In this document: positions 32,451 through 42,964 of the stretch, in pieces
Position numbering within the stretch: position 1 is the stretch's first letter
Layout: every line of letters starts with the position of its first letter
From: Craspedostauros australis
Taxonomy: Eukaryota > Bacillariophyta > Bacillariophyceae > Mastogloiales > Achnanthaceae
Direction: 5' to 3'
NCBI GenBank assembly: GCA_026770025.1
Contig: JAMXDE010000005.1
Location: 1,798,001 to 1,862,000, forward strand
DNA length: 64,000 nucleotides
Notes under the pieces: model-generated
Database searches by the model: none
What the model was told of the DNA's origin: nothing
What the model saw: the letters and a program-made list of their open reading frames with translations, nothing else
Made by a program: the position numbers and the translations under genes

Positions 32451-35400
32451 ATGCAGACGTCGCAGCCACCTCCTGCACAGCAGATGCAGCCCGCTCCGGC
32501 AGCTCCTCAGGCTCCCAACCAGCAGCAACTCCTCGCTGCACCTGCTCCCCAACCAATGATGCAGCATACGCAGTACTCCGGGCAACCCCAGTACCAGCCA
32601 CAACAGCAACAACAGCAGGCTCCTCCACCGCAACAACAGCATCAGCAACAACAACAACAACAACAACAGCAGCACCAACCTTTGCCTCCTGTCCAGTACC
32701 AAAACCAGCCTCCGCAACAGCACCGGCAACAACAACAACAACAGCCGCAGCAGCAGCAACAACAACAACAGGCGCCATTGCCCCCTCAGCAAATGCAACA
32801 ACAGCAGCAGCAGTACCGACCACAGCAGCAGCAGCAGCAGCAGCCCCAACCGGGTGTCCATCCTCCACCAGTCCAGCAGCAGAATCAGTTTCCCAACCAA
32901 GGCTTGGCGGGCGGATGGCAAAGCGAACGGGATTATCAGGAAAGGAGAACGATGATTGCCAAAATGTGAGTCCTTCCCTCAGAACTGAGTAGCAGCCAAT
33001 GATGGAATGATCGTCAGTCAAGCCATCCCTCAATCAGCAGATTGAGTGCTGGTCAACGTGCACCACACGCAATTTGTTCGTGCATATCCGCGCATGGCTT
33101 GGGGATGCTTGCAAAGAGCCTCAAAACTTTTGCAGCAAAGCAGAATGTGCAGAAATGGCTTCGATCAAACGAAGTGTGGCGTCATCCTGTGAACTCTTTG
33201 GGCTTTGGTCTTCGTGAAGAATTGTATTCGTGGTGCTCAACATCGCAAAACGCAAACGCACCGTTTGAAACGATCTTTCCTCCCACTTCTCACAATTGCG
33301 ATCTTCCCATTTTATATTTCGACTCTCTCTCTCGCTGTCCTCGTAGTGTCACGCTTTTGCGTCAACGGAAGCCCCACGCTCCGAAGGAATGGTTTCAGAA
33401 GCTGCCAAACATGGCGAAGCGACTCGAGGAACAGTTGTACCGATCCGCCAACTCGTTCGACGACTACAAGAATACAACGACGCTGAAGCAAAGATTGCAA
33501 CAACTTGCTGCCAGCATCGGCCAGAGAACTCAACGAATGCAGCAGGCACAACGCCGATCCAGAGCCCAACAGCAACAGCGCCAGCAGCAGCAACAACAAC
33601 AACAACAACGAGCGCCAGCTCAGGGCATGATGCAACAGCGCGGAGCCGCTCAACCTCTTCAGCAGGCACCGCCGCAACCCAGGATGCAACAGCCTCTGCC
33701 ACAGCAGCAGCAAATGCAACAGCCTGGAGCGCGCATCTTAAGTGTCGCAGATATCAACCCGATCATGGGCCAGCCTCAGCAGCAGCAACCACCTCAACAG
33801 CAGCAGCAACAGCCGCACCCACCTCAGCAGCAGCAGCAGCAGCTGATGAGACAGCCAGCCCCTGCGCCAGCCCCAATGCATACAGCCCCAATGCCGGTGG
33901 CATACCAATCCCATCAACAGCAGCAGCCTCAACAGCAACAACAGCAAGTGCCACCACCTCAGCAGCCGCAGCAACAGCAGGTGCCACCACCCCGGTCGCA
34001 ACGCCAACCACAACCAACGGCACCAACATCTTCATCATCGGGCGGCGGTAGAACACGACAGATTACAGATCGTCAGCAGGTGTTGCGACACCAACAGCAA
34101 AGGCTGTTGCTCCTGCGACATGCTGCCAAGTGCCAGCACGAGGATGGTGGGTGCCCCGTGACCCCGCACTGCGCCGGGATGAAGCGCCTATGGAAGCACA
34201 TTGCCGAATGCAAGGATCAAAAGTGCCTCGTGCCACACTGCGTGAGTTCACGATACGTACTGAGTCACTATCATCGCTGCAAGGATGTCCGTTGCCCAGT
34301 TTGCGGTCCTGTGAGGGAGGCGATTCATCGCAGCCATGAGAAACAGAAGCAGATTCAGGCCATAAAGCAGCGACAGCAACAGGCAGCTCAGAGAGCCCCG
34401 GTTCCCGCAACAGCAGCGGCACCGCCGCAGCCGTTGATGCAGCAGCCGATGAAGCCATTGCCAGCAGGCGTCCCACCAGCCCCAATCATGCCGGTAAGCG
34501 AGCCTCCGACGAAGCGGCAGAAGATTACAGCACCGCAATCGCTCAGTCGCCCACCAGCACTCCAAGCACAGCAACCGATCCCGCAGCAACCCGTGGTTTC
34601 GCAACAGCCACTTCACCAACCGCCATCAGGGCAGATCTCTCCTGCGGGGCAGGCGCAGGCAAACAGTGGCTATGTATATAGCAATGGCGGGGTCGTGCCA
34701 GTTGCACCCGCGACGGGAGCAGCCGCTGCTCCCAATGCAGCGCCAACAGCGAACGGTGCGAAGCCACAGATCGCCACCGTACCAGGCATCGCATTCGCAA
34801 ATGGTCAAGTGATCATGCCAAAGCACACAGGTCCAAAGCCACAGGAGGATCACACCTTGATCAACTGCTTCTCAATCCAACAAATCGAGCTGCACATCGA
34901 ATCTCTCAACAGGGGACTGCAGCTGTCTCCGCAGAAGCTGAAGACAAAGTGTCTGGAAGTGCTGAAGATCCTTCAGGGTCATCTGCACGGGTGGGTGTTC
35001 AACACCCCAGTCGACCCTGTGGAACTCGGACTTCCGGACTACTTCGAAGTGATTCGCAAGCCGATGGATCTTGGAACCATTCGAAAGAAGCTGGAAAACG
35101 GCTGTTATCATTCCTTGGAGCAGTTCGAGGGGCATGTCCACTTGACCTTCGACAACGCAATGCTGTACAATCCGGAAGGTTCGGTAGTGTACAACATGGC
35201 AAAGGAGATGAAGACCAAGTTCGATCAGGATTACGCCGTCCTCATCGATCAGCTGAATGCAGAGGAAGATATCAAACGCAAGAGAGGCGAAGCTTGTTTG
35301 CTGTGCGGGTGCGAGAAGCTGTTGTTTGAACCTCCCGTGTTCTACTGCAACGGTCTCAACTGTCCATCGAAGCGAATCCGCAGGAACAGCTACTACTACG

Positions 35401-38400
35401 TTGGAGGGAATAACCAGTATCACTGGTGCCATCAGTGCTACCAGGATCTGAAGGGTGGCAAGCCCATCGACCTCATGGACGTCACCATCAAGAAGGATCA
35501 GCTCGTCAAGAAGAAGAACGACGAGGTGCACGAGGAGAGCTGGGTGCAGTGCGATCGTTGCGAGCGGTGGATTCATCAGATCTGCGCATTGTTCAACACG
35601 AGACAGAACAAGGATCAGCGCTCCGAATACGCCTGTCCACGATGCACTATCGAAGAGAGGAAGAAGAACAGCAAGCCTGATGCAACCTCATGCACACCAA
35701 TGGCAGAGGATCTGCAGAGAACGAAGCTTTCCGAATACCTTGAGCATCACGTTCGCGTGAAGACCAAGGTTCGTGTCGAGGAAATGGCGAAAGAGAAAAG
35801 CGAAGCTGAGGTAAGCTTGTCGAGATGATTGATGATGCGGCGCAGATGATGCTGGCAACAAAACTATGTGCTCTGCTTTTATTCATCCACAAAGGATATC
35901 ATTGTCTTCGTCACGACCGCCACCGCCACCGTCGAGGACAATAACAATGCCATACCAATACCAACGTCATCAGCCATGCACTCACATCCATGCTCGCACT
36001 TCACTCAAACCGGATCCACACTTATTACCTTTCCTAATTTGTCGACATCAATTGTGCTCGCTGCCATTGCTCGCACTCTGCAGAAAATATCCATGGAGGA
36101 AGCCACGAAGCTTGTTGGGATGGGCGGAGCGATCACGATTCGTCAGGTCACTTCGATGGACCGCAAGCTGGACGTCCGAGATCGGATGAGGAAGCGATAC
36201 GCCTTCAAGAACTACCCTCACGAATTCAGCTTCCGGTGCAAGTGCATCATCGTGTTCCAGAATCTTGATGGCGTCGATGTCATCCTCTTCGGTTTGTACG
36301 TGTACGAGCATGACGAGAACAACCCGCCGCCCAACCAACGTTGTGTGTACGTGTCGTACCTCGACAGCGTTCATTTCATGAGACCGAGACAGATGAGAAC
36401 GTTCGTGTACCATGAGATCCTTATCGCATACTTGGACTACGTGAGGAAGCGCGGGTTCTCCACCGCACATATCTGGGCGTGTCCACCGCTGAAGGGTGAT
36501 GACTATATCCTGTACGCGAAGCCTGAGGACCAAAAGACCCCGAAGGACGACCGTCTGCGGCAGTGGTACATCGACATGCTCATCGAATCTCAAAAGCGCG
36601 GCGTCGTCGGAAGACTCACCAACATGTACGATCTGTACTTCAAGAACGACAACCACGATGCAACCATCATCCCGTACATGGACGGTGACTACTTCCCAGC
36701 TGAGGCTGAGAACATCATCAAGGACATCCAAGAGGGTAAGACCGGCAAGAAGGGCGGTTCGCAAGGCAAGAAGAAGAAGAACTCCGGCAGCAAATCAAAG
36801 AAGAAGAAATCCGGACGTGGTGGCACCCGCTCGGCAGGTCTTGACGAGGAGGCGCTGAAAGCCAGCGGCATCGTCCCGGCCGGGAAGGACCAAAAGAGTC
36901 TGGAGGAGGGTGGTCGCGACTATGTCATGGTCAGGCTTGGGGAGACCATTCAGCCGATGAAGGAGAGTTTCATCGTCGCTTTCCTGACATGGGATGGAGC
37001 GAGGGATGAGGATTTGGTCGTGCCCAAGGAGATTCAAGAATACCGAGACAGGCACAACATCGTCTCGCGGAAGCCGAAGAAGGCAGCACTGGCTATCGAG
37101 AATGGAGAGGCAGCACCTCCGAAGGTGGATGGAGCAGCGAAGGATCCACTCGCAGCGCCAGTAGCTGCTACTGCACAAGCGACTCCGGCAGCAACAACAA
37201 CGACAACAACAGCAGCAGTCCCAACAGCAGCCACCCCAGAGAATGGAAGCAAACCACCACCCGAAAATGCACAAAAACCAACAGCGAACGGCGCTTCCAC
37301 GTCTGCGCCTGGCACTGCCACTACCATAGCGAACGGGACAGAAGCTTCAACCGCTGCAGGTGCGAGGCAGAATGCTACAGCGGACAAGCCAGCAGCTGCA
37401 ACATCGTCATCGGATGCAGCGCCAATGGAGGTTGAGAAGACTGAGAATGTGAAGCCCAAGACAGAAGAATCAACCAAACAAGCCGATGGCGGCGTATCAT
37501 CAGCGACGGCTGCTGCCACTACCGGAACTCCTTCTGCTCCCGGCACAGATGCAAGCACGGGACCATCACTAAATCCTGTCCCGCAAGCGGCTGACAGCAC
37601 ATCTACGAAGCCGAGCACCGACGTCAACGGGCAAGCAGCAATGGGTACAGCTGCAGCATCGGCATCAGACAACCCTGCAGACAATGGTGCCAAGCCTGCC
37701 ACGAACGGCAACGGAGTGAAGATGGAGGTTGATACAGTACAGACGGACACATTCGCAAGCGTTGGCAAGAAAGGAGCACCGACGAAAAGTGCAGCTCATG
37801 GTGCTGCTCCTCCTGATCCAAGCCCAGGCTCCACGGCGGCTCCATCCTCGGCAGCTTCCAGCAACGCCCAAGCACAAGGCCCAGCTACCGCATCCTCATC
37901 TGCACCAACGACAGCGGCAGCAAAGCCAGCCCAGGAAATCTCAGCATCGCAGATGCAGACACAGGCGCAAGCTGACCAAACAAATAAAGATAGTCAGGCA
38001 CCAGCTTCGCTCCAGGGCGTGGCCAAGGTCAAGCTCGAGGGTCAAGCACTTCCTACCGAAGCGGACTCGTCACAAAGCAAGGACTTGGACGCGAATAGTG
38101 CGGCACAGAAAATCACAACCATGCAAGAAAGGAAAGGCAAGTTCGCAGCGATGGCCCGCAAGCGAGGACGGCCAGACTCAGACCAAGAAAAGGAGACAGA
38201 AAAGGAACCCCCGAAACCGAAGGAACCGACGACAATCACTGTCAAGGACAGCAAGGGTAGGATGGTGAAGGTCATCGACGATGACGCCGAGGAGATGGAT
38301 TGCGAGTTCTTGAACAATCGCCAGGCCTTCCTCAACCTTTGCCAAGGCAATCACTACCAGTTCGACCAGCTGCGACGTGCGAAGCACTCATCCATGATGG

Positions 38401-38960
38401 TCCTCTGGCATCTCCACAACCGTGACGCGCCCAAGTTCGTCCAGCAATGCGCGACGTGTTCGCGTGAGATCTTGACGGGGCATCGATTCCACTGCCCAAC
38501 CTGCGCCGATTTCGATCAGTGCCAGGAGTGCATTTCGAATCCTAAGGTTCCACGGCATCCGCATCCTCTCAAGCCGATCCCAGTGGCCACTGGACAGCAG
38601 AGCGAGCTGACCGCAGCACAGCGCAAGGAACGCAAACGCAGCATTCAGCTGCACATGACACTGCTCCTCCACGCGGCGACGTGCACGTCGCCGAAGTGCC
38701 CATCTGCCAACTGCACGAAGATGAAGGGTCTGTTCAAGCACGGTGCGCAGTGCCAGACCAAGGCGACAGGCGGTTGCAACATCTGCAAGCGCATTTGGGC
38801 CCTGCTCCAAATCCACGCCCGGCAATGCAAGGCCGACACCTGCCCTGTCCCGAACTGCATGGCGATTCGCGAACGTGTGCGTCAGCTGAAGGCGCAGCAG
38901 CAAGCCATGGACGACAGACGCCGGCAAGAGATGAATCGCGTTTACAGAGGCGGAAGGTAA
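32451..38960 (+). CDS. CBP/p300-type histone acetyltransferase (first paralogue)
   Basis: A nuclear transcription coactivator that acetylates histones. Three exons (32451-32965, 33347-35810, 36084-38960) give 1951 residues. Domains in order: Gln/Pro-rich N-terminus; KIX-like helices at about 153-230 spanning the first intron ([18 protein letters not shown], joined to [20 protein letters not shown]); TAZ1 zinc finger at about 408-500, with three His-Cys3 clusters; bromodomain at about 700-806 ([28 protein letters not shown]); a PHD/RING-like Cys-rich module at about 820-940 ([20 protein letters not shown]); KAT11 catalytic domain at about 1010-1310 ([34 protein letters not shown]); an Ala/Thr/Pro-rich insert of about 350 residues; ZZ finger at about 1780-1830 ([16 protein letters not shown]); TAZ2 at about 1846-1932. 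The KIX, HAT, ZZ and TAZ2 modules read like plant HAC proteins, while the bromodomain is animal-like. Every splice keeps phase. Confidence 0.95.
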
Positions 38961-39603
38961 GCTGCCGGTACGAGTAGTAACAGCTAAACATCCAACACAC
39001 AATCAGGGAAAACATGCAGGTTAAACTGTGTTCGTGCGTGTGCTCTTCATCGAGCAGCACTTTGTTTTCTTCATGTAGTGTTGCTAGTGCACACGTTGGT
39101 ACGAGTACGCGTCGAGTCCGAGTATGGTATTGCGCGTGTTGCCTCGTACTCTGCTCTGCTACTGATTGTCTTCACAGTGTTGGCAGGAGAGCAGCAGGAG
39201 TACCTATTGCATGTAATATGAAGATAATGCAACGTCAGAGTATACTCTAGAATATTATATTCTCGAGCATAATGCATTAGTATACTTATACTGGTAGTAG
39301 TGTGTTGCTGGCGCTCTCTCCACCTTGGGCGGGCCCATAGCGACCAAAGTGCAGCCTCAGATGTTGGATGAGCAAACAAAGATGCGGTGGAGTAGGTGCG
39401 CAGGTACATCGGCACATACTCTGGAGTTGTATGATGTGGTGCGTAGTGGTGATTGCCGTTCTCCGAACCGAAATGCCGTGCAGGGTTCGTTGGAACGGCT
39501 TGTGGGTGCGCCTCTGCTTTTTTGTTCACAACAGCTGCACACGTCCGCGCAAAACATGACGTTGTGTTCGCACGACCATGATCGCACCATTCCTCCTTTC
39601 TCC
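38961..39603. other. Convergent intergenic region, no gene
   Basis: Lies between the 3' ends of the first acetyltransferase and the bestrophin gene. It contains TACGAGTA at 38969-38976 and 39100-39107, and an AT-rich near-palindrome at about 39239-39290. Confidence 0.5.
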
Positions 39604-41640
39604 TCACGCATTGAAAATCTTGCCATCGACCGATTTGTCTTCGTCGGGCTTCTCGGCACGCTTGATGCCCGTTTGCGGAGCTGCCGGCGCAGGCGGTTGG
39701 TTGTGTCCGTTGACCTGCTCCGCCAACTTGCGAATAATGAGACCCTGTTCCTCCACCTGACGTCGCAGTCGCTGCAGTTCTTGCGCTTCGTCAAGCTTGT
39801 TGCTCTCGGAGTTGCTGTCGTCCTTCGTGTCGTTTGCGGGTGCGTCCGCGTCATCGCCAGGCTCGTCCTCTTGCACGGATGGCGGGATGTTGCGACCATT
39901 GTTGTTGCTGATACCGTTGGCTGCCTTGTTGTTCTTGGCGGCGCTTTCGATGGCCTCGGCAACCTTGACGTTTGCATTCTTCTGCCGTCGCAGCATTTCG
40001 CGTCCCTTGCGCAATGCTCGTGGGCCGTCCCAGAAATGATCCGGATGGTAGCCAGAGTACATGGTGATGAGCGCCTCGTTGTATTGCGCCATGAGGGTGA
40101 CAAGGGGAAGTTCGTTGGGCACGTTGCGGAATGGGCTCTCCAATTCTCTGGCGACCTCGTCGATGCCGGCGAGGCACATGATGACGCCGAAGGTGAGCAG
40201 GGATCCCAGCCAGACATCGTGGGTGTATTGATCCATGAGGAGGGCGACGAGCGGGATGATGAGCCAAACGAAGAGGACGGAGATCTGCGAATGCACGAAG
40301 GGGAAGGGTATGTACCGGACCTTCCTGGCGTGGTTGTAGTGGATCATTCCGTCACCCAAAAACTGAATGACGCGGGAGATGATGGGCGGACCGACCTTGC
40401 CCGTGGAGCCGGCGAGATGCTCGCGGATGGAGAATTCGGACAGCCACTGCCAGCAGAGCTGTGTCTTGGCGTAGGGCCCTCTGGCCATGTTGAGGAATTT
40501 AATTTCCGCATCGGAGACGCCGCCAATGACCGGGAGCGGTCGCGCCGCGGTGTATCGCAGACGTTCGTCGGGCGTTCTCGCCACGCCGAAGAATCCCAGG
40601 ACGATCCTCCACATGGCCTGGATGCCGGTGACCTGCAGCGCCTCATCCTTGTCGGGATCCACCTCGGGCCAGGGCGAACCGGGCTCGTGGAAATCCAAGG
40701 GCGATTCCACGCCGTCTGTGTCATTTCTGAGGGTCGCCAACGCGACGGCGGTCATGAGGGAGGATAGATGCGCCAGCTCCTGCAGGAAGAGCGGTGGGGT
40801 GCGACCTCCGGCCACGCTGGCAAATCCAGCGACGTCGAATTGCCACGGATTCTGCGGATCGCAGAAGGTGGCGTCGCCGTTGTTGAAGAGCTTGCCCCAG
40901 TTTCCATCCAGCCTTGGCTTTCCCATGAGCGGCCTGGGCTTGCCGTACTCCGTCGCGTTGGAATCGAGGTAGCCGTTGACGGCCTCCTCGTCCGGGTCGA
41001 AGTGCTCGTCCCTCGTTTCCCCCAGGGATCCGACATGTTCCTGGCGCTTGCGTTCGTCGAAGAGGGTGCGGAGAGACTTGGCGCTGGAGCGGACGACGCG
41101 CACGGAATGGAATTTGTCCTGCGCTTCCATCGAAGAGCTGAATTGCGATGTTTTTGAGTTGGTGGGCTCCCTGATGCGTTCCGAGCTCTCGGATGCATCG
41201 AAGCCGCGCTTGCGGTCTCTGGTGAGGTACATGGAGTCGAGCTCCGGGTATTCGAAGTAGCTGGGTGGCTTGATGTCCTCATAATGCGCGCATTGCAAAT
41301 GGTAGATGGCCATGTGGGAGGTGGCGTCCATCCACTTGCTCATCATGTGATGCACGGCGCCTGTGGCCTCCCAGTAACGCGCGTAGCCCTGGTTGGCGCG
41401 GAAGACGAGGAGGAAGGTGGTGGAGCTGACCAGGACGCCCAGCGCGTACGGATGCTGAACTTCGTCGTTGTTGGCCTTGTCGTGCACCGTGGACATGCTC
41501 TCGCCATCGTTGTCAGTGAAGCGGATGATGAGATACAAGCCGACGGCCACCAGGCTTGGGAAGACGGAGCGGTACACGGCCGAACCGTGCACTCGGAATA
41601 TCAGGTTCAGCCCGAAGGCGGATCTGTTGTAGATGATCAT
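39604..41640 (-). CDS. Bestrophin-family anion channel with C-terminal coiled coil
   Basis: A membrane anion channel (chloride or bicarbonate) of the bestrophin/UPF0187 family. From the ATG at 41640 it has 678 residues. The first half shows a membrane segment (VFPSLVAVGLYLIIRF), then YALGVLVSSTTFLLVFRANQ and GYARYWEATGAVHHMMSKW, the bestrophin signature. A polar insert of roughly 200 residues follows. The second half has RKVRYIPFPFVHSQISVLFV, two further membrane helices and DEVARELESPFRNVPNELPL, matching the conserved C-terminal part of the pore domain. The tail is acidic and ends in a predicted coiled coil (EAQELQRLRRQVEEQGLIIR). The frame stays open to an ATG at 41880, but that stretch is Arg/Glu/Gln repeat from a CT-rich tract; a short conserved-looking stretch just before 41640 leaves the exact start open. 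Related algal proteins feed bicarbonate to the pyrenoid; location here is unknown. Confidence 0.88.
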   Translation of the reverse strand: MIIYNRSAFGLNLIFRVHGSAVYRSVFPSLVAVGLYLIIRFTDNDGESMSTVHDKANNDEVQHPYALGVLVSSTTFLLVFRANQGYARYWEATGAVHHMMSKWMDATSHMAIYHLQCAHYEDIKPPSYFEYPELDSMYLTRDRKRGFDASESSERIREPTNSKTSQFSSSMEAQDKFHSVRVVRSSAKSLRTLFDERKRQEHVGSLGETRDEHFDPDEEAVNGYLDSNATEYGKPRPLMGKPRLDGNWGKLFNNGDATFCDPQNPWQFDVAGFASVAGGRTPPLFLQELAHLSSLMTAVALATLRNDTDGVESPLDFHEPGSPWPEVDPDKDEALQVTGIQAMWRIVLGFFGVARTPDERLRYTAARPLPVIGGVSDAEIKFLNMARGPYAKTQLCWQWLSEFSIREHLAGSTGKVGPPIISRVIQFLGDGMIHYNHARKVRYIPFPFVHSQISVLFVWLIIPLVALLMDQYTHDVWLGSLLTFGVIMCLAGIDEVARELESPFRNVPNELPLVTLMAQYNEALITMYSGYHPDHFWDGPRALRKGREMLRRQKNANVKVAEAIESAAKNNKAANGISNNNGRNIPPSVQEDEPGDDADAPANDTKDDSNSESNKLDEAQELQRLRRQVEEQGLIIRKLAEQVNGHNQPPAPAAPQTGIKRAEKPDEDKSVDGKIFNA

Positions 41641-42964
41641 GGTGTTGCCACTGTCGTTGCTATATTCTCCGAGGATGCTGATGGATTTAGATGGATTCGG
41701 ATGGAGTGCTTGTGTGAAGTGTGCGTAATAGAGCAACCGGATCTGAGAGTTGTGCTCTGTTCTGCCTGTGCAGAATGTGCAATTGCCCTCTTGCTGCCTC
41801 TCTCGCTCTCTCTGTCTCTCTATCCGTCTGTCTATCGGTCTGTCTACCTCGATCGATTCGTCTATCTCTGCCCAACTCAACTCGCTCGTGATGTTGCTCG
41901 TGATGTAGCTTGTGATGATGTGATACGAGTGAACGAATGAGACCCTTGATTAGATAATAGATTGCTGGTGCGTGTGCGTTTGTGCGATGTGTGTCAAGGA
42001 GAGCGATGAGATCCGTTTCTGTGGCAACAATGCTGCGCTGATGCAGAGAGCGATTGCTGGAAGAAGCGAACTGTGGTTCGAAATGGAAAGAAGATGGCGG
42101 CAGCTTCTTGCTTGCGGACCAACGATCTTCAACTGCTCGCTCGCAAATGCCGGCGTGCAAAACGATCACCTCTCTTGCTCCACTTTGGATTTTATATGTT
42201 CGTATGCTCTGCGTTGCGGTGCAATCACTCTTATTCTGCTCTGCGTTGCCAATTGATGTGTTCTTTTTGTTGTCGGTGCAAATTGGATCGTTTGTTGGTG
42301 GACGGTTCAAGAAGTTGTCGGGCAGTTTTGCGCGCGAGAGTTTTGGCGGCTGCAACGCGACGTGCTGGGACATCCGTCCATGGTGGTCGTTTCCTTCCCT
42401 CTTCTCTGTTTCGCGCTTTGCGCACGCTTTCATGCGGGCTGCCACCATCACGGGAAAGACGCGACAGACTGATACCTTCGCACACTTCTCCCTCCATCGT
42501 GCCTCGTTCCTTCCTTGTCCGGAAAACTCGGCTGTTTGGCGCATCGATCGCGCGCAGTCCACCAAGGCGGGACACAAAGGAGCGGAAGCCCACCAGAGAC
42601 GTGAGCATTTCATCATTCGTGTTTTCTACGTGCTCTGATTGGCTCGATCTTGTCTCGTGGGACCGATAGCTCATTGTTTTGTTGACCAATCATTCAAGAC
42701 TTGATTCAATCCCGGTGAAACAAGTCGATCGCGCAAAAAGACCTCGGACTTCCCTCGCGCGTCCGGAACAAGACTGTGAAAGTGCCTCGTAGTTTGGATC
42801 GCAACGGGGAGACCGACAGACAGCGTGCGAGATTCGTGGTTGGCACATGATCTGAATGTTCTTTCTGCACATCGCGAAGATTCTTTCGATCTCATTGGCT
42901 GCCATCATCATCATCCATCATCACCCTCCACCCAAAAGCATCAAGAGGGCAACGGCAAGAGAGG
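41641..42964. other. Divergent promoter region, bestrophin and acid phosphatase genes
   Basis: A head-to-head gap of about 1.3 kb with no supported gene. It contains a CT/GTCT-rich stretch near 41795-41845 and, from about 42900, A/C-rich leader-like sequence. Frames up to 309 codons exist on the minus strand but carry no recognisable domain. Confidence 0.45.

Noticed and set aside
32313-32921. A Leu/Arg-rich 202-codon minus-strand frame
   Set aside because: It is the antisense of the CAG/CAA glutamine repeat in the acetyltransferase exon; repeats keep all frames open.
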